Assembly (NCBI RefSeq): GCF_000143415.4
Contig: NW_003314339.1
Coordinates: forward strand, 70,812 to 134,811
Source: Selaginella moellendorffii
Taxonomy: Eukaryota; Streptophyta; Lycopodiopsida; Selaginellales; Selaginellaceae
Reading direction: 5' to 3'
Length of the DNA: 64,000 bases
This document shows, piece after piece, positions 44,111 through 53,299 of this stretch (its first letter is position 1; every line of letters starts with the position of its first letter). Position numbers and translations under genes: made by a program. The notes under the pieces are model-generated. The model saw only the letters and a list, made by a program, of their open reading frames with translations, ran no database searches and was not told the origin of the DNA.

Positions 44111-45972
44111 TTATCGTCCTTGCAGTTGCGCAAAAGGTGGCATTTGAGTCCCAAGTGCCTTCGCGTCAGTAACAATGACAATTGGCTCCAAGTCGGGATG
44201 AAGATGTTTTCTTGCGCCTTCCAGGATGTCATTGCTCGTTACTTCTTCAACCTTCTTTTTGTAAGTGAGAGGAAGGTTTTGATCGATTCCAAATAGATCG
44301 TATACGAGGACACGTGCTAGCTGGGATTCTCTGCAGAAGACGAATGTTGATAACTTTGGTAGATATAATCGCAAGTTTACCTGCTTGAATAGTTAAAAAC
44401 AAAAGAATTTAGAGCGGCTTCTTTGGCTTGGGACAGCTTCTCTGCAATGCAGGGAAGGGTTTCAATAGTGCATGCACGACAAATCTAACCTTCAGGAACA
44501 GGTGCTTCGACAATTGACACCAACACTGCCTTGACGGCTTTTAGAAGCTTGGGAAATAGATTGAACTTGAGTTTCTCCTCCGGCGACGAAGACCCCCTTA
44601 TAACATTGAGCGAGACATTTTAAAACGTTGTTTTAAATCTATATTCAGAAAAGCTGGGGCATGGTGTTGACTGGTAAAAGCCTGCTAGTGTTTTCTGGCG
44701 TCCGCCATGTTGAAAACTCCGTTTCAATCAGCGACTTCATCATCGAAGAGTCAAAATCACCCCAAATTCCTAACACAGCTGCGTCAGGCCAGTAAGTTAA
44801 ACGGAAGCACAAAGAAAAACTGGAATGGCTCACCGGAAAACCTGTCTGTGAAATGCAACCAGGTCGTTACGAAAAATGGATCTCACCGTGTTTTGCTCGG
44901 GCAATCGAGCATAAATACTTTTATCCCCATACAGCAGCTTTTGCAACTTGATTGTAGCTGAAGTTTCAGCCTGATGAAGGAAAAAAATATTTTAAAAAGA
45001 TCGCCTGCAGATTCTACTCGCCTACGTCATCTTTTCTTCGAGAGATATAGCCCAGAAGCTGTCCTCCAACAAGTTCTAGCTTCTCTCTAGGCATGGTTGG
45101 CCTCTGGACGACTGCAGAACAGGAAATCAAAGTTTTCTACGGCCATACCATCTGAAAATATAGAAAACACAGTTTTGAGGTCGTCCTCAAGGCAACGAAA
45201 GCCGACACCCATACTCCCACCACTGGACGATGCTTCTATTCGAGCTGCCATGGACTGCAAAATAGAAAAGTAAATAAGAAATAGCTTGTACATTGACAAC
45301 TTTACCTCCAGTTCTAAATCTAATGAATCGCTTGGATGTAACGCAGTCCCTCCACTTCTTTGCACAGCAGACGTGAGATTTTATATCAGAAACAGAGCAA
45401 TCACCTTTCCTTCCGGTTCTAAGTTTCCTCCGCCTTTTACAATCAGGTTTCCGCCTACCTGGAAACAGAAAAATAAAAAGGATCAGTTCCTTGAGCGCAA
45501 AAGCAAGAGCCAAACTTACAAGTCCCAGCTCATGATCCTCGAGCAAAAAAACTCGGAGACCGTTGTCTATAATACAATCTAATAAAACAACAAGTAGCTT
45601 GTTTACGAATCGTTTTTCGCACCATTTCGTATGGTGGAAAAGAAAAAGTCTGGCAGCGGGGGAAACTCCTCTGGAATGGGGAGTATTTCCTGCTCCATGC
45701 TCGTTGTCACTGCAAAGCTGATGATCATGCCAACGTTTTATGAAAAAAAATCGTTCCGTTTTTTTTTATAAAAATCTCACCTTGGAAGCGCTGGATTCAC
45801 AGCATAGAGAAGCCGCTAATGCAGCTCCAATAATCCTCCCGGGAATACTCCTGGCGCTGCCGCATTGCAATCTCTCAGCCTGGAAAGAACAAAAAGCCCG
45901 TGCGAAAGACTTTCTCGAGCGCGTACCTGAGGCCTGGCGGACGCAATCGCGCCCGAGCTCCAGGATCGCCAT
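44111..45972 (-). CDS. M16 (pitrilysin/insulinase-like) peptidase homologue, possibly decaying
   Basis: The ATG at 45972 begins MAILELGRDCVRQASG. Minus-strand exons with short GT-AG introns read as a bacterial-type M16 protein: CIIDNGLRVFLLEDHELGL, VGGNLIVKGGGNLEPEGK, RSGGTALHPSDSLDLELE, MAARIEASSSGGSMGVGF, LEDDLKTVFSIFSDVVQRP, REKLELVGGQLLGYISRRKD, TIKLQKLLYGDKSIYARLPE, VLGIWGDFDSSMMKSLIET, KLSQAKEAALNSFVFNYSSR, VLVYDLFGIDQNLPLTYKKK and ILEGARKHLHPDLEPIVIV. The zinc-binding HxxEH is not present where an M16 N-domain would have it, as in non-catalytic M16 subunits. Two junctions (after EPEGK, and before VLGIWGDF) do not join in frame, and a segment after FSTWRTPEN seems missing. Either the gene is a pseudogene or the splice sites are unusual. 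It is divergent from the dirigent gene. Confidence 0.55.
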
Positions 45973-46252
45973 CGCCTACATTCGCGATTTGGCAGAGTCG
46001 ATCCTTGATGGATAAACCCTAAAACACAAGATTCTCTTGTCTGAGACCGCATATTCTAAAGCTTAAATTAAAAAGTTTTGCTTGATAATTTAATACGATT
46101 TCAAGTACAGCAAGTTAATGGTCTGCACGTTCCAACATTCAATGGCGATTAAAATTTTACGCCGATGGCGAGCGAGAAACATGTGGGACGACCAGTTTAT
46201 AGCCCGAGCAATCTGCGACCGGACAAGCCATCTCATCTCCTCGGTTGCAGCT
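45973..46252. promoter_or_regulatory. Divergent intergenic region with telo-box
   Basis: AAACCCTAAAA lies at 46014-46024, about 40 bases upstream of the M16-like start codon. Such telo-box words are common in plant 5' regions of growth-related genes. The plus-strand frame is open through here, but the dirigent leader peptide starts only at 46253. Confidence 0.4.
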
Positions 46253-46777
46253 ATGGCGTCCTTCCCAAAGTTTATCCTCTTTTTCGTGGCTGCATCACTC
46301 TGTCTCGTAGGATCATCCTCGTATCCGAGGCACTGCACCGAAGTGATCAGCGTCTTCTTCCAGGATCTCTCCTTCTATCCGATCGTGCCCCCAAACAATC
46401 CCACCCCGTTCGGTCTCGGCGTGCTGGATGATATCCTCACCGCCAGGCCCTCGCGGAACTCCACGGTCGTGGGAAGCGCTCGGGGCACGCTTGTGTGGGA
46501 CTCGCTGAATTCCAACGCGACCTCGTTTCTGCAGACCATGACCGTGGAGATCAAGGGCCGGCGGGGGATCATCAGCCTCTTGGGCCAGAACCATTTCCCG
46601 GAGAAGGTGAGAGAGATCGCCATCGTCGGCGGGACTGGAGAGTTCAGCCTCGTCCAGGGAACGGCGAAGATATCAACGTTTGCCACTCAGCCCGGCGGAT
46701 TGATCCTGCGGATGCAGCTGTTTATCACCAGGTTGTGGGAGTGCTACGGCATCGCCATGCGTCGTGACGATGCGTGA
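46253..46777 (+). CDS. Dirigent protein
   Basis: The ATG at 46253 starts a clear signal peptide (MASFPKFILFFVAASLCLVG). The frame is open upstream to 46118 but that extension precedes the leader, so I use 46253, giving 174 residues, the usual dirigent size. Family features: VISVFFQDLSFYPI near the N-terminus, FGLGVLDDILTARP, NSTVVGSARGTLVW, FLQTMTVEIKGRRGIISLLG, and VREIAIVGGTGEFSLVQGTA near the end. Dirigent proteins act in the apoplast and direct stereo-selective phenoxy-radical coupling in lignan or related metabolism. Intact, single exon. A truncated duplicate follows at 47055. Confidence 0.88.
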   Translation: MASFPKFILFFVAASLCLVGSSSYPRHCTEVISVFFQDLSFYPIVPPNNPTPFGLGVLDDILTARPSRNSTVVGSARGTLVWDSLNSNATSFLQTMTVEIKGRRGIISLLGQNHFPEKVREIAIVGGTGEFSLVQGTAKISTFATQPGGLILRMQLFITRLWECYGIAMRRDDA

Positions 46778-47054
46778 CGACGATATCAGTCTATGGTGAG
46801 GTGTTCAATTTCTCATATAAATCATGCGATGTGGTTTTCTGGAACTGCTCGATTTCATTAATAAAGGAAAACATTGCTAGCATGTTCGGCTCCATGAAAT
46901 GTGTGCCAACATTTGCTGCTCCTCGATCAAGATTTCTCCCAAGGTTGGAAAAAGTCGAATTGTTTTTACGTTTTGTTCTTCATCAGGTGGAAAGATCAGG
47001 TGCATTGATATCGTCTTCCTGGCTGCTATAGTTTCTAGTTTGCTAAAGCTTTTG

Positions 47055-47380
47055 CTCCATGCCAAGAGAGCAAGTGAGGAACATGTGGGCTGCCCAGTTT
47101 CATGGCCGGCCTCTTCGGGCCGCATGTTTCAATAAGTTTATCTTCACGGCGACTCCTCAAACATCGCAAAGTTCATCCTCTTCCCCGTGGTTGCATCACT
47201 CTTTCTCGCAGGATCACCCTCGCTCTCATATCCGAGGCGCTGCACCGAAGTGATCAGCTTCTTCTTCCAGGAATCTCACTTTCTACCTGGTTGTGCCTTC
47301 AGACAATCCCACTCCGTTCGGTCTCGGCGTGCTCGATGATTTCCTCACCGCCGAGCCTCCCGGTCTCTATGTTTTGTGAG
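47055..47380 (+). pseudogene. Truncated dirigent duplicate
   Basis: It is homologous to about 46160-46450 (GAGGAACATGTGGGCTGCCC, TTCATCCTCTTCCCCGTGG, CACCGAAGTGATCAGC, CGTTCGGTCTCGGCGTGCT). The frame is broken and the copy stops before the middle of the protein (GATGATTTCCTCACCGCC). Confidence 0.8.
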
Positions 47381-47479
47381 ATCCCATAAATCCGCTTAAA
47401 ACAACAGACTGCACTCAACTCGATCCCAGTGCCCGGCCCCCATTTTCTCTTTTCTCGCGCGGATCATAGCCGAGCGCCG

Positions 47480-47810
47480 AAGAAGAACACAAAGCCATCG
47501 AAATGCTGGCATCGGATCTCCGAATCAGGCACTCAATAGTGAGGATCTGCTGCGGGTCTTCACGCAGAGGCGAACTGCTGCTGTTCCTGCTCGTGTGATG
47601 GCACCTCCTGCTGAGCGCTCTGTGATGCCTGCCAGGGATCCATTTGGACCTGCCCCCATGGAGCTTGATGCGGCGTCCCATACTCTTCTCCCTGAAGAAC
47701 GACAATGTCATATCTCCCTTGGTGTATGCATATACTGCGGCGAACCTGGTCACCGTCTTCCTACTTGTCCCAAGCGTCCACAGGCCAGTGGAGATAGTTG
47801 CAGTGCATGA
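47480..47810 (+). mobile_element. LTR-retrotransposon gag fragment (gypsy-like)
   Basis: The frame reads LLRVFTQRRTAAVPARV then DPFGPAPMELDAA and a zinc knuckle, CIYCGEPGHRLPTC, of the CX2CX4HX4C type. The PMELDAA...CxYCGEPGH arrangement is typical of the C-terminus of Ty3/gypsy gag proteins. No protease or RT follows, so it is an isolated fragment. Confidence 0.65.
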
Positions 47811-48169
47811 AGCTGTTCTTGACCCTGTACAACCTTCAAACGGTCTACAGCAAGGAGGCGAAAATCTGCAATATAGACCAAGGCCAATCAATTACCCTGC
47901 GAGAGTTGCCGAATCTTGATGGTTCGATCCGTGTCACCAAAACATGCCGAGATCTGCACCAAGTTGAATAGCGACAACGTGCATGTTCTCCAAGAGATCA
48001 ATTTGGAAGGACCGGAGTTTACCATGTCTACCATTGAGGAGCTGCCTATTTGCGATTAAAGCACCAGATCACGCTGAGATGCTATGGGCGGTTGGACTGG
48101 CCTGGGTAGGTGGCAGATAAACTTGCTCCGTTGTTTAATCTGTAGGGCTGGGCTCCTCATATGTAGATT
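47811..48169 (+). other. Uncharacterised coding-like stretch
   Basis: One frame reads LTLYNLQTVYSKEAKICNID, then ITLRELPNLDGSIRVTKTC before a stop at about 47960. A second frame has VHVLQEINLEGPEFTMST. It may continue the retroelement polyprotein. No family was recognised. Confidence 0.25.
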
Positions 48170-49200
48170 GGACGCTTGCACTTTTGCAAAGGTGTTTGCC
48201 AGCCTGGCTGAAAAAGAATGGGCCGTATGCACAAAGGTCAAGCAGGCTTTTGCAAGTATTATTCGCATCTTGTTCGAACTGCTACGTTTCATGCAAACTG
48301 AGTGCTACTCCTGGGTTATGTTGATTTAACCAAAACTTTCGACTGTGTCCCACGGCATCTTTTGGTTTGGCGTCTGCTGGAACTCCAAATCCCCACCTCC
48401 CTCGTAGAGTGGAATTATACAAGGCTTTGCATTTGCAAATAGCAGATAGCCAGTTGCTTGGGGGTTTGGCCCCCTCTCACCGAAGTTGTTTGCAATCTAT
48501 ATGGATGTGCTAGAGACTATGCTGCAGAGCAAGGCCCCTACGCTATACCAACTCTCAGACATGTATCTCTATGTACTATTTACTACATGCTATTGCCGGC
48601 CGGAACAGCGCAACTGTGAATTCAGGGCATGGAAGTAAACCATGCCAAAGCCCAAATCATGGGTTTTGTTAGACCTGCAGATATAGAATGCTTCTACCAG
48701 GGAGATCAGCTCACCATAGTGGACAGATATAAGTACCCTGGGTATGTAATACATAGGACCCATCCGTGGAAAGTAGGCATAGCTGACTGAATTGCAGCTC
48801 CTTGTTGCATTGCAATCAGATTGCCATTTTGCTCGGGTCACAAGCTGGAGTGCAAAACACCAGTACTTTCTAACCAAGTTACCACTATTATGCTGTGTTT
48901 GTGAGGTCACAACAATCCTGGGATGGCTAAATCTTCGTGGGATCAGGTGGAGGACTTGCAAAATCAATTCTTTTAGATGGAGTTGCGCATGGAGAATGTC
49001 TTTAATCCAATAGTATTGTTGGAGTTTGGTCTCTGGCCGTGGATATATCAAAATGCAGTGATGTCTGTACAACTCCATATGGGTGTGCTATCGGTGATTT
49101 GATTGGTTGATGTCAAGCTGGACATTGGGGCTCAGTCTAAACCTCGGCATACAAATGGCTGGATGATTAAGTACGTCATTGCTCTTCATGGTGGCTTGGT
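48170..49200 (+). mobile_element. LINE remnant upstream of lectin copy 4
   Basis: RT-like stretches in shifting frames: YVDLTKTFDCVPRHLLVWRL (about 48310-48375), DIECFYQGDQLTIVDRYKYP (about 48680-48740), then the distal block shared with 19.6 kb and 40.8 kb. The YADD position is eroded. It ends about 300 bp before the intact lectin gene. Confidence 0.7.
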
Positions 49201-49505
49201 AGCATATATTTCTAGAACACAAGGAAAAGAAGGAAAGAGCAAAGTTATGGTAGGACCACAAGACATATTCACTCCGTGAGCAGAGAGGTGTCAAACAAAA
49301 ACACACTTTTTTTGTTTGGTTTTTATTGGCATGGTCTATAAAAAGTCAATGATGATTCTTAAGTTTTATCCATTCCTTTTTTATTTAAATTTATTATTTT
49401 TATATTTCTGAACCTTGTTCCTCATTTTGTATTGATTAATAATTGGTTGACTATTATTAGTAATTTATCTTAATATGTTTAAATTATCATTCAATCTTTG
49501 TGAAG

Positions 49506-50384
49506 ATGAAGTTCATTTCAGCACTTCTTTTCTTTTTTAGTGTTGTTCAAGCCATGCGCTGGGAATTCTCTGACCAGCACAATGCTATAACGCTAGCCGA
49601 TGTCACTATGATTCTAGATGCAGTGATTGAAAATCTGAGCATTTTCGACGACAATACTTACTATGAGAGTGGGGCAGCTTATATTGATCAAATCACTGTG
49701 ACAAATAACGTTGTGATCGACATCGTCATCTTGGCTTATCATACAGGCCCGAATCTGGATTTCTGCCATGTCAATCCAGGTAACACCATCAGAGTGAGAG
49801 GCTTTATTATCAAACTGATAATCCAAAACCTAGTAATGTATACAAGAGGTCAAATGCAAGCCTTTCTAGCTAGCAGCATGCTTGCAGTCTCTGAGATGTT
49901 TGGAGTCCAATATCGCATAGCACCAAATCAACAGATGGAAACACTTCACAACCAAACGAAGATTCTATTTGAAAGCGATCGAGGCGATTGCCAAGCAAAA
50001 TTGACAACGCTGGACAACATCTTCTATAATGGTCTTCATCGAAATTTTGAGCTCCAGGCCCCGAATTTGATCTACACATTCAAGCTCCAGGATGATTGTA
50101 GCTTGTCTTTGAATGAGGCCAGCCGGGGGCAAGTTTGGACGAATGGAGTGTGTGGGAGAGGAGGAGTCGATTGCTATCTCACAGTCGAACTTAATGGGAA
50201 CATGGTCGTCAAAGAAACCCCAAGTCAGGCTGTTATATGGTCGCTAGATAGGTTCTGTGATGGACCATGCTATGCATTTGTGACTATGCAAAGAGATAGA
50301 AATGTGGTGCTCTATCATGTGTTTAAGTCCAGCCCAGGTAACCTTTATGCTGCTTGGGCCACGAATACTGTGAAAATTTTTTAA
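49506..50384 (+). CDS. Secreted protein: unrecognised N-domain plus GNA-type lectin domain (copy 4, intact)
   Basis: The first ATG is at 49506 (the frame opens at a GTG two codons earlier). It encodes 292 residues: a signal peptide (MKFISALLFFFSVVQA), a ~150-residue N-terminal domain I do not recognise (DNTYYESGAAYIDQITVTNN, GPNLDFCHVNPGNTIRVRGF, LASSMLAVSEMFGVQYRIAP), then a bulb-type lectin domain at about 185-285. Of three expected mannose sites only the last (QRDRNVVLYHV) is canonical. LQDDCSLSL and VELNGNMVV are degenerate. Cys pairs (CGRGGVDC, CDGPC) suggest an extracellular protein. It is the only undamaged member of four in the window. Possible roles are defence or glycan binding. This is inference from the lectin domain only. 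Confidence 0.8.
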   Translation: MKFISALLFFFSVVQAMRWEFSDQHNAITLADVTMILDAVIENLSIFDDNTYYESGAAYIDQITVTNNVVIDIVILAYHTGPNLDFCHVNPGNTIRVRGFIIKLIIQNLVMYTRGQMQAFLASSMLAVSEMFGVQYRIAPNQQMETLHNQTKILFESDRGDCQAKLTTLDNIFYNGLHRNFELQAPNLIYTFKLQDDCSLSLNEASRGQVWTNGVCGRGGVDCYLTVELNGNMVVKETPSQAVIWSLDRFCDGPCYAFVTMQRDRNVVLYHVFKSSPGNLYAAWATNTVKIF

Positions 50385-50721
50385 AATAAAAGACGGCACA
50401 AAAGAACGAAGATTTTCATTTAAAAGGTGCTTAGGTCGTGATCGATCCTATAATCTAGCTTGCGATGGGATTCGCTATGGAAGATTAGCCATTGCTGTAT
50501 CTTTCATTAATTTCCTCTTTCCAAAATAAACCCCTCGCCCTCGCGAATATTGTGTGGTTCTACCTAGTTTGGGACGATGGCATGGGCCGGGCCACAATCC
50601 AAACAGCCACATTGTACGGTCACTGTCAGGGGGAGGGAAGAAGAGGCGAAGAAGACGAACAAGTGAGAGCTATGAGATTTTGGATTTAGGGCTCCCGGAG
50701 ATAAGAGGAGGGAGGAGGGCA

Positions 50722-52379
50722 ATGGCGCAGCAGGGAGGCGCTGGCGAAATGTCGCCAGTCCAGTTCCGGGAGCTGGACGACGAATTCATGCAGGTAGATT
50801 CTTGACATTGTCGCTCGAGTCGATCGATTGAATGCCCCGAGTGAAATATTTCCATGGATTGGCTTTGGCACTCGCAGAAGCAAGCGAAGGTATGGCTAGA
50901 AGCTCTTTTGGAGGAACGATATGGTGGAGATCGGAGCTTGGCGGATTTGCTCGCCGATGGAGACATCCTGTGAGTCAATCTGAAAATCCGAATTGGACGA
51001 ATGTGTCTCCTCCAAGAAATTTATTTATTTTTTACCTCTTTCCAGGTTTCGAGTTTCCAAGCTGTTCAAGGATCTTATACGAAGCAGCTCTGGAGGGGAT
51101 GCCGCATTTCCAAGGCGGCCTTCCTCGGAGCTACCATCAAACGATGCAAAGGGTGGACGATATCTCCCATACTCTCACGTTGATTCATTCCTCAAGGCAA
51201 GCAATTTTTGTTTCTCGAGCTAGATATATGTTCCCACTTGCGTTTGCACAGATTTGCAAGAGAATAGGCCTGCCCGATGTTGATCTCTTCACTCCTCCGG
51301 ATGTTGTGGAGAAGAAGGATATCAGAAGGGTCTGCTTTTGCATTCGAGCTCTCTCCAAAAAGGCTCGCGCTCAAAGTCTGCCGGTGAGAAGAAGAAAAGA
51401 AAACCGGAAGAAAGCTAAGCGTGTGGTGTGATGTTTCAGGTTCCAGATTTTGATAAGGTAGCTCACGCAGGTCCCATGCCACCGACGGACAAAGTTGGAG
51501 GTATCCGAGAGCATTTGCAACAAGCAGCGGTGGCGAGCTCCTCTCCAGACTACAAGTCTCCACGGGTACGAGATTTCTGTTCACCTTCCTTGCTACAATA
51601 AAAACGAAAAGACTGCTTGCTGTGCAGACTTCTCAGCCGATTGGCAAAGTTCTATCGTCTCCGAGTCTCGCCGGCTCGGCCTTTATGGAAACGCCACCCT
51701 CGATCAAGCAGCAGGAAAGCGGGACTCCCGTAGAGCTCCAGCAGCAGGAAAGCGGGACTCCTGTAAAGTTCGAGGACGAAACCGCATCTTCAGAGCTTCA
51801 AGATGAGGAAGATAAGCAGTCAATCTCAGTATTGTCATCGCAAGTGGGCGAAACTGAGGATGACGAAGATGATAACAATCCCAAGCTTGTGGACGAGGAG
51901 AGATTTGGTGATCGCGCGCCGCCGCAAGTCAAGGATCAACAATGCTGCTCCGCCCAGGTATGTACTTTAGAAAAACTATTCCCAGGTGGAAAGAGGTTTC
52001 TTAAAATCTCTCTTTTTGTCTCTTTCATCACAGGCAAAAGAGAAAGAGCCGCCGAGTTGCGTGCAGCGAAATGGAAGTACTGGGTTTGTTCTTCCTTTGG
52101 TGATTGGAGCAGTGGCACTGGTCGTGAGTGTTCTGGCAGTGGTAGCAGTCAAGCGGCCGAGGTACTAAAAACTTTCTAGTTTTCGCGACTCTTTCTCTAA
52201 GTTTGCTGTTCTTGGCCAGGAAAACTCGCGGCTACTATGTCGTCAAAGAGGGTGATACTCTGGCCAAAATCTCCCGGACCTGTGGAACTGGGCGCTGGAC
52301 GGAGCTCGTGGACAAGAATCCGGGCCTGGCATCAAACCCGGATCTCATCTACCCCACTGACAGACTCAAGCTAGCGTAG
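50722..52379 (+). CDS. Calponin-homology / transmembrane / LysM protein
   Basis: Eight exons (50722-50793, 50878-50969, 51046-51196, 51252-51383, 51440-51565, 51628-51957, 52034-52161, 52220-52379) join in frame to about 396 residues. Residues ~25-145 form a CH-like domain (KVWLEALLEERYGGDRSLAD, LPYSHVDSFLKICKRIGLPD, VDLFTPPDVVEKKDIRRV). A low-complexity acidic linker follows with a QQQESGTPV repeat. Residues ~319-340 are a transmembrane helix (FVLPLVIGAVALVVSVLAVV), and ~346-394 a LysM (YYVVKEGDTLAKISRTCG, LIYPTDRLKLA) at the C-terminus. The third intron begins GC (51197), a GC-AG intron. By topology the CH domain would be on one side of a membrane and the LysM on the other. Function unknown. 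Confidence 0.85.
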
Positions 52380-52622
52380 AAACATCATCGACGAAAGAGA
52401 AGTCAGTCCTTTTCATTCTTTCAAGCTTAAATCTGTGTTTGTTTTTCCAGTGTGATTCATCCTAGAACCCGAAAAACTAGAGCTGGAGTGGATCGATCGA
52501 TCGACCACCAATACAGGAATAAGAACCGAGAGAGGAAAAAGAAAAGGAAAGGAGAAGAACAGTATGAATGAGCTGTGGGTGTCAAACTTCACCTCGTGTG
52601 TTCTTCGCTAAACTTCTTTCTT

Positions 52623-53125
52623 TCACTCCTTTTTGGGCGTCTTGTTGATGAGCGACTTGTGGATGTGAGGAATCACTCCTCCTCCCGCGATGGTGCCTTT
52701 GATTAGCGCGTCCAGCTCCTCGTCTCCACGAATCGCGAGCTGGAGATGCCTGGGAGTGATGCGCTTCACCTTGAGATCTTTGCTCGCATTCCCAGCCAGC
52801 TCCAGCACCTCGGCCGTGAGGTACTCTAGAATCGCTGCCGAGTAGACCGCCGCTGTCGCTCCCACTCTCCCGTTGGCCGCCACGCGCGTCTTGAGCATAC
52901 GATGGATCCTCCCCACTGGGAACTGCGAAGAACACAGCCAAGCGCGTGTGAGAGAGAAAGAAAGAAGAAATCGATCGAAATTTTGGAATCGCGGCACAGA
53001 TTTCGATCGCTACACACCTGGAGGCCGGCCTTGGAAGATCGAGACATGGGCTTCTTCTTGGAATCCTTGAGATCGAGCGCCGACTTGGCCGATAGCAGCC
53101 CCTTGGCGCCTTTCCCTCCCACCAT
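52623..53125 (-). CDS. Histone H2A.Z
   Basis: Two exons (53125-53018, 52922-52623), intron 95 bp, 135 residues. The first exon gives the tail [20 protein letters not shown] through SRSSKAGLQ. The second gives [20 protein letters not shown], the fold, and the H2A.Z hallmarks [20 protein letters not shown] and [10 protein letters not shown]. Plant H2A.Z marks promoters, +1 nucleosomes and gene bodies of responsive genes and is deposited by SWR1. Complete and intact. It shares a short divergent promoter with the CGI-58-like gene. Confidence 0.96.
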
Positions 53126-53299
53126 TGTGTCTTCTTTCCACAAACCCTAACCTTCCATCGCTCTAACGCGCTGGTTTAAATACCAGTCGTGTTCTTCAAA
53201 GAAAGCACGGAGGAAAGAAGGGCGAGGTTTCTTGGAGAGGAACGATCGACGCGGCGCCGCCTCATCGCGCTCTCAAATGCCGCCAGCGCGCCGCCGGTG
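53126..53299. promoter_or_regulatory. Short bidirectional promoter with telo-box
   Basis: Only 174 bp separate the start codons of H2A.Z (minus) and the CGI-58-like gene (plus). AAACCCTAA lies at 53142-53150, 17 bp upstream of the H2A.Z ATG. A TTTAAA core (53174-53179) could serve as a TATA-like box. Confidence 0.55.

Noticed and set aside
46118-46252. N-terminal extension of the dirigent frame
   Set aside because: It precedes a clear signal peptide at 46253. A leader must be at the N-terminus.
53189-53299. Upstream extension of the CGI-58-like frame
   Set aside because: It is basic, low-complexity sequence within the H2A.Z/CGI-58 promoter. The ATG at 53300 gives the expected protein.
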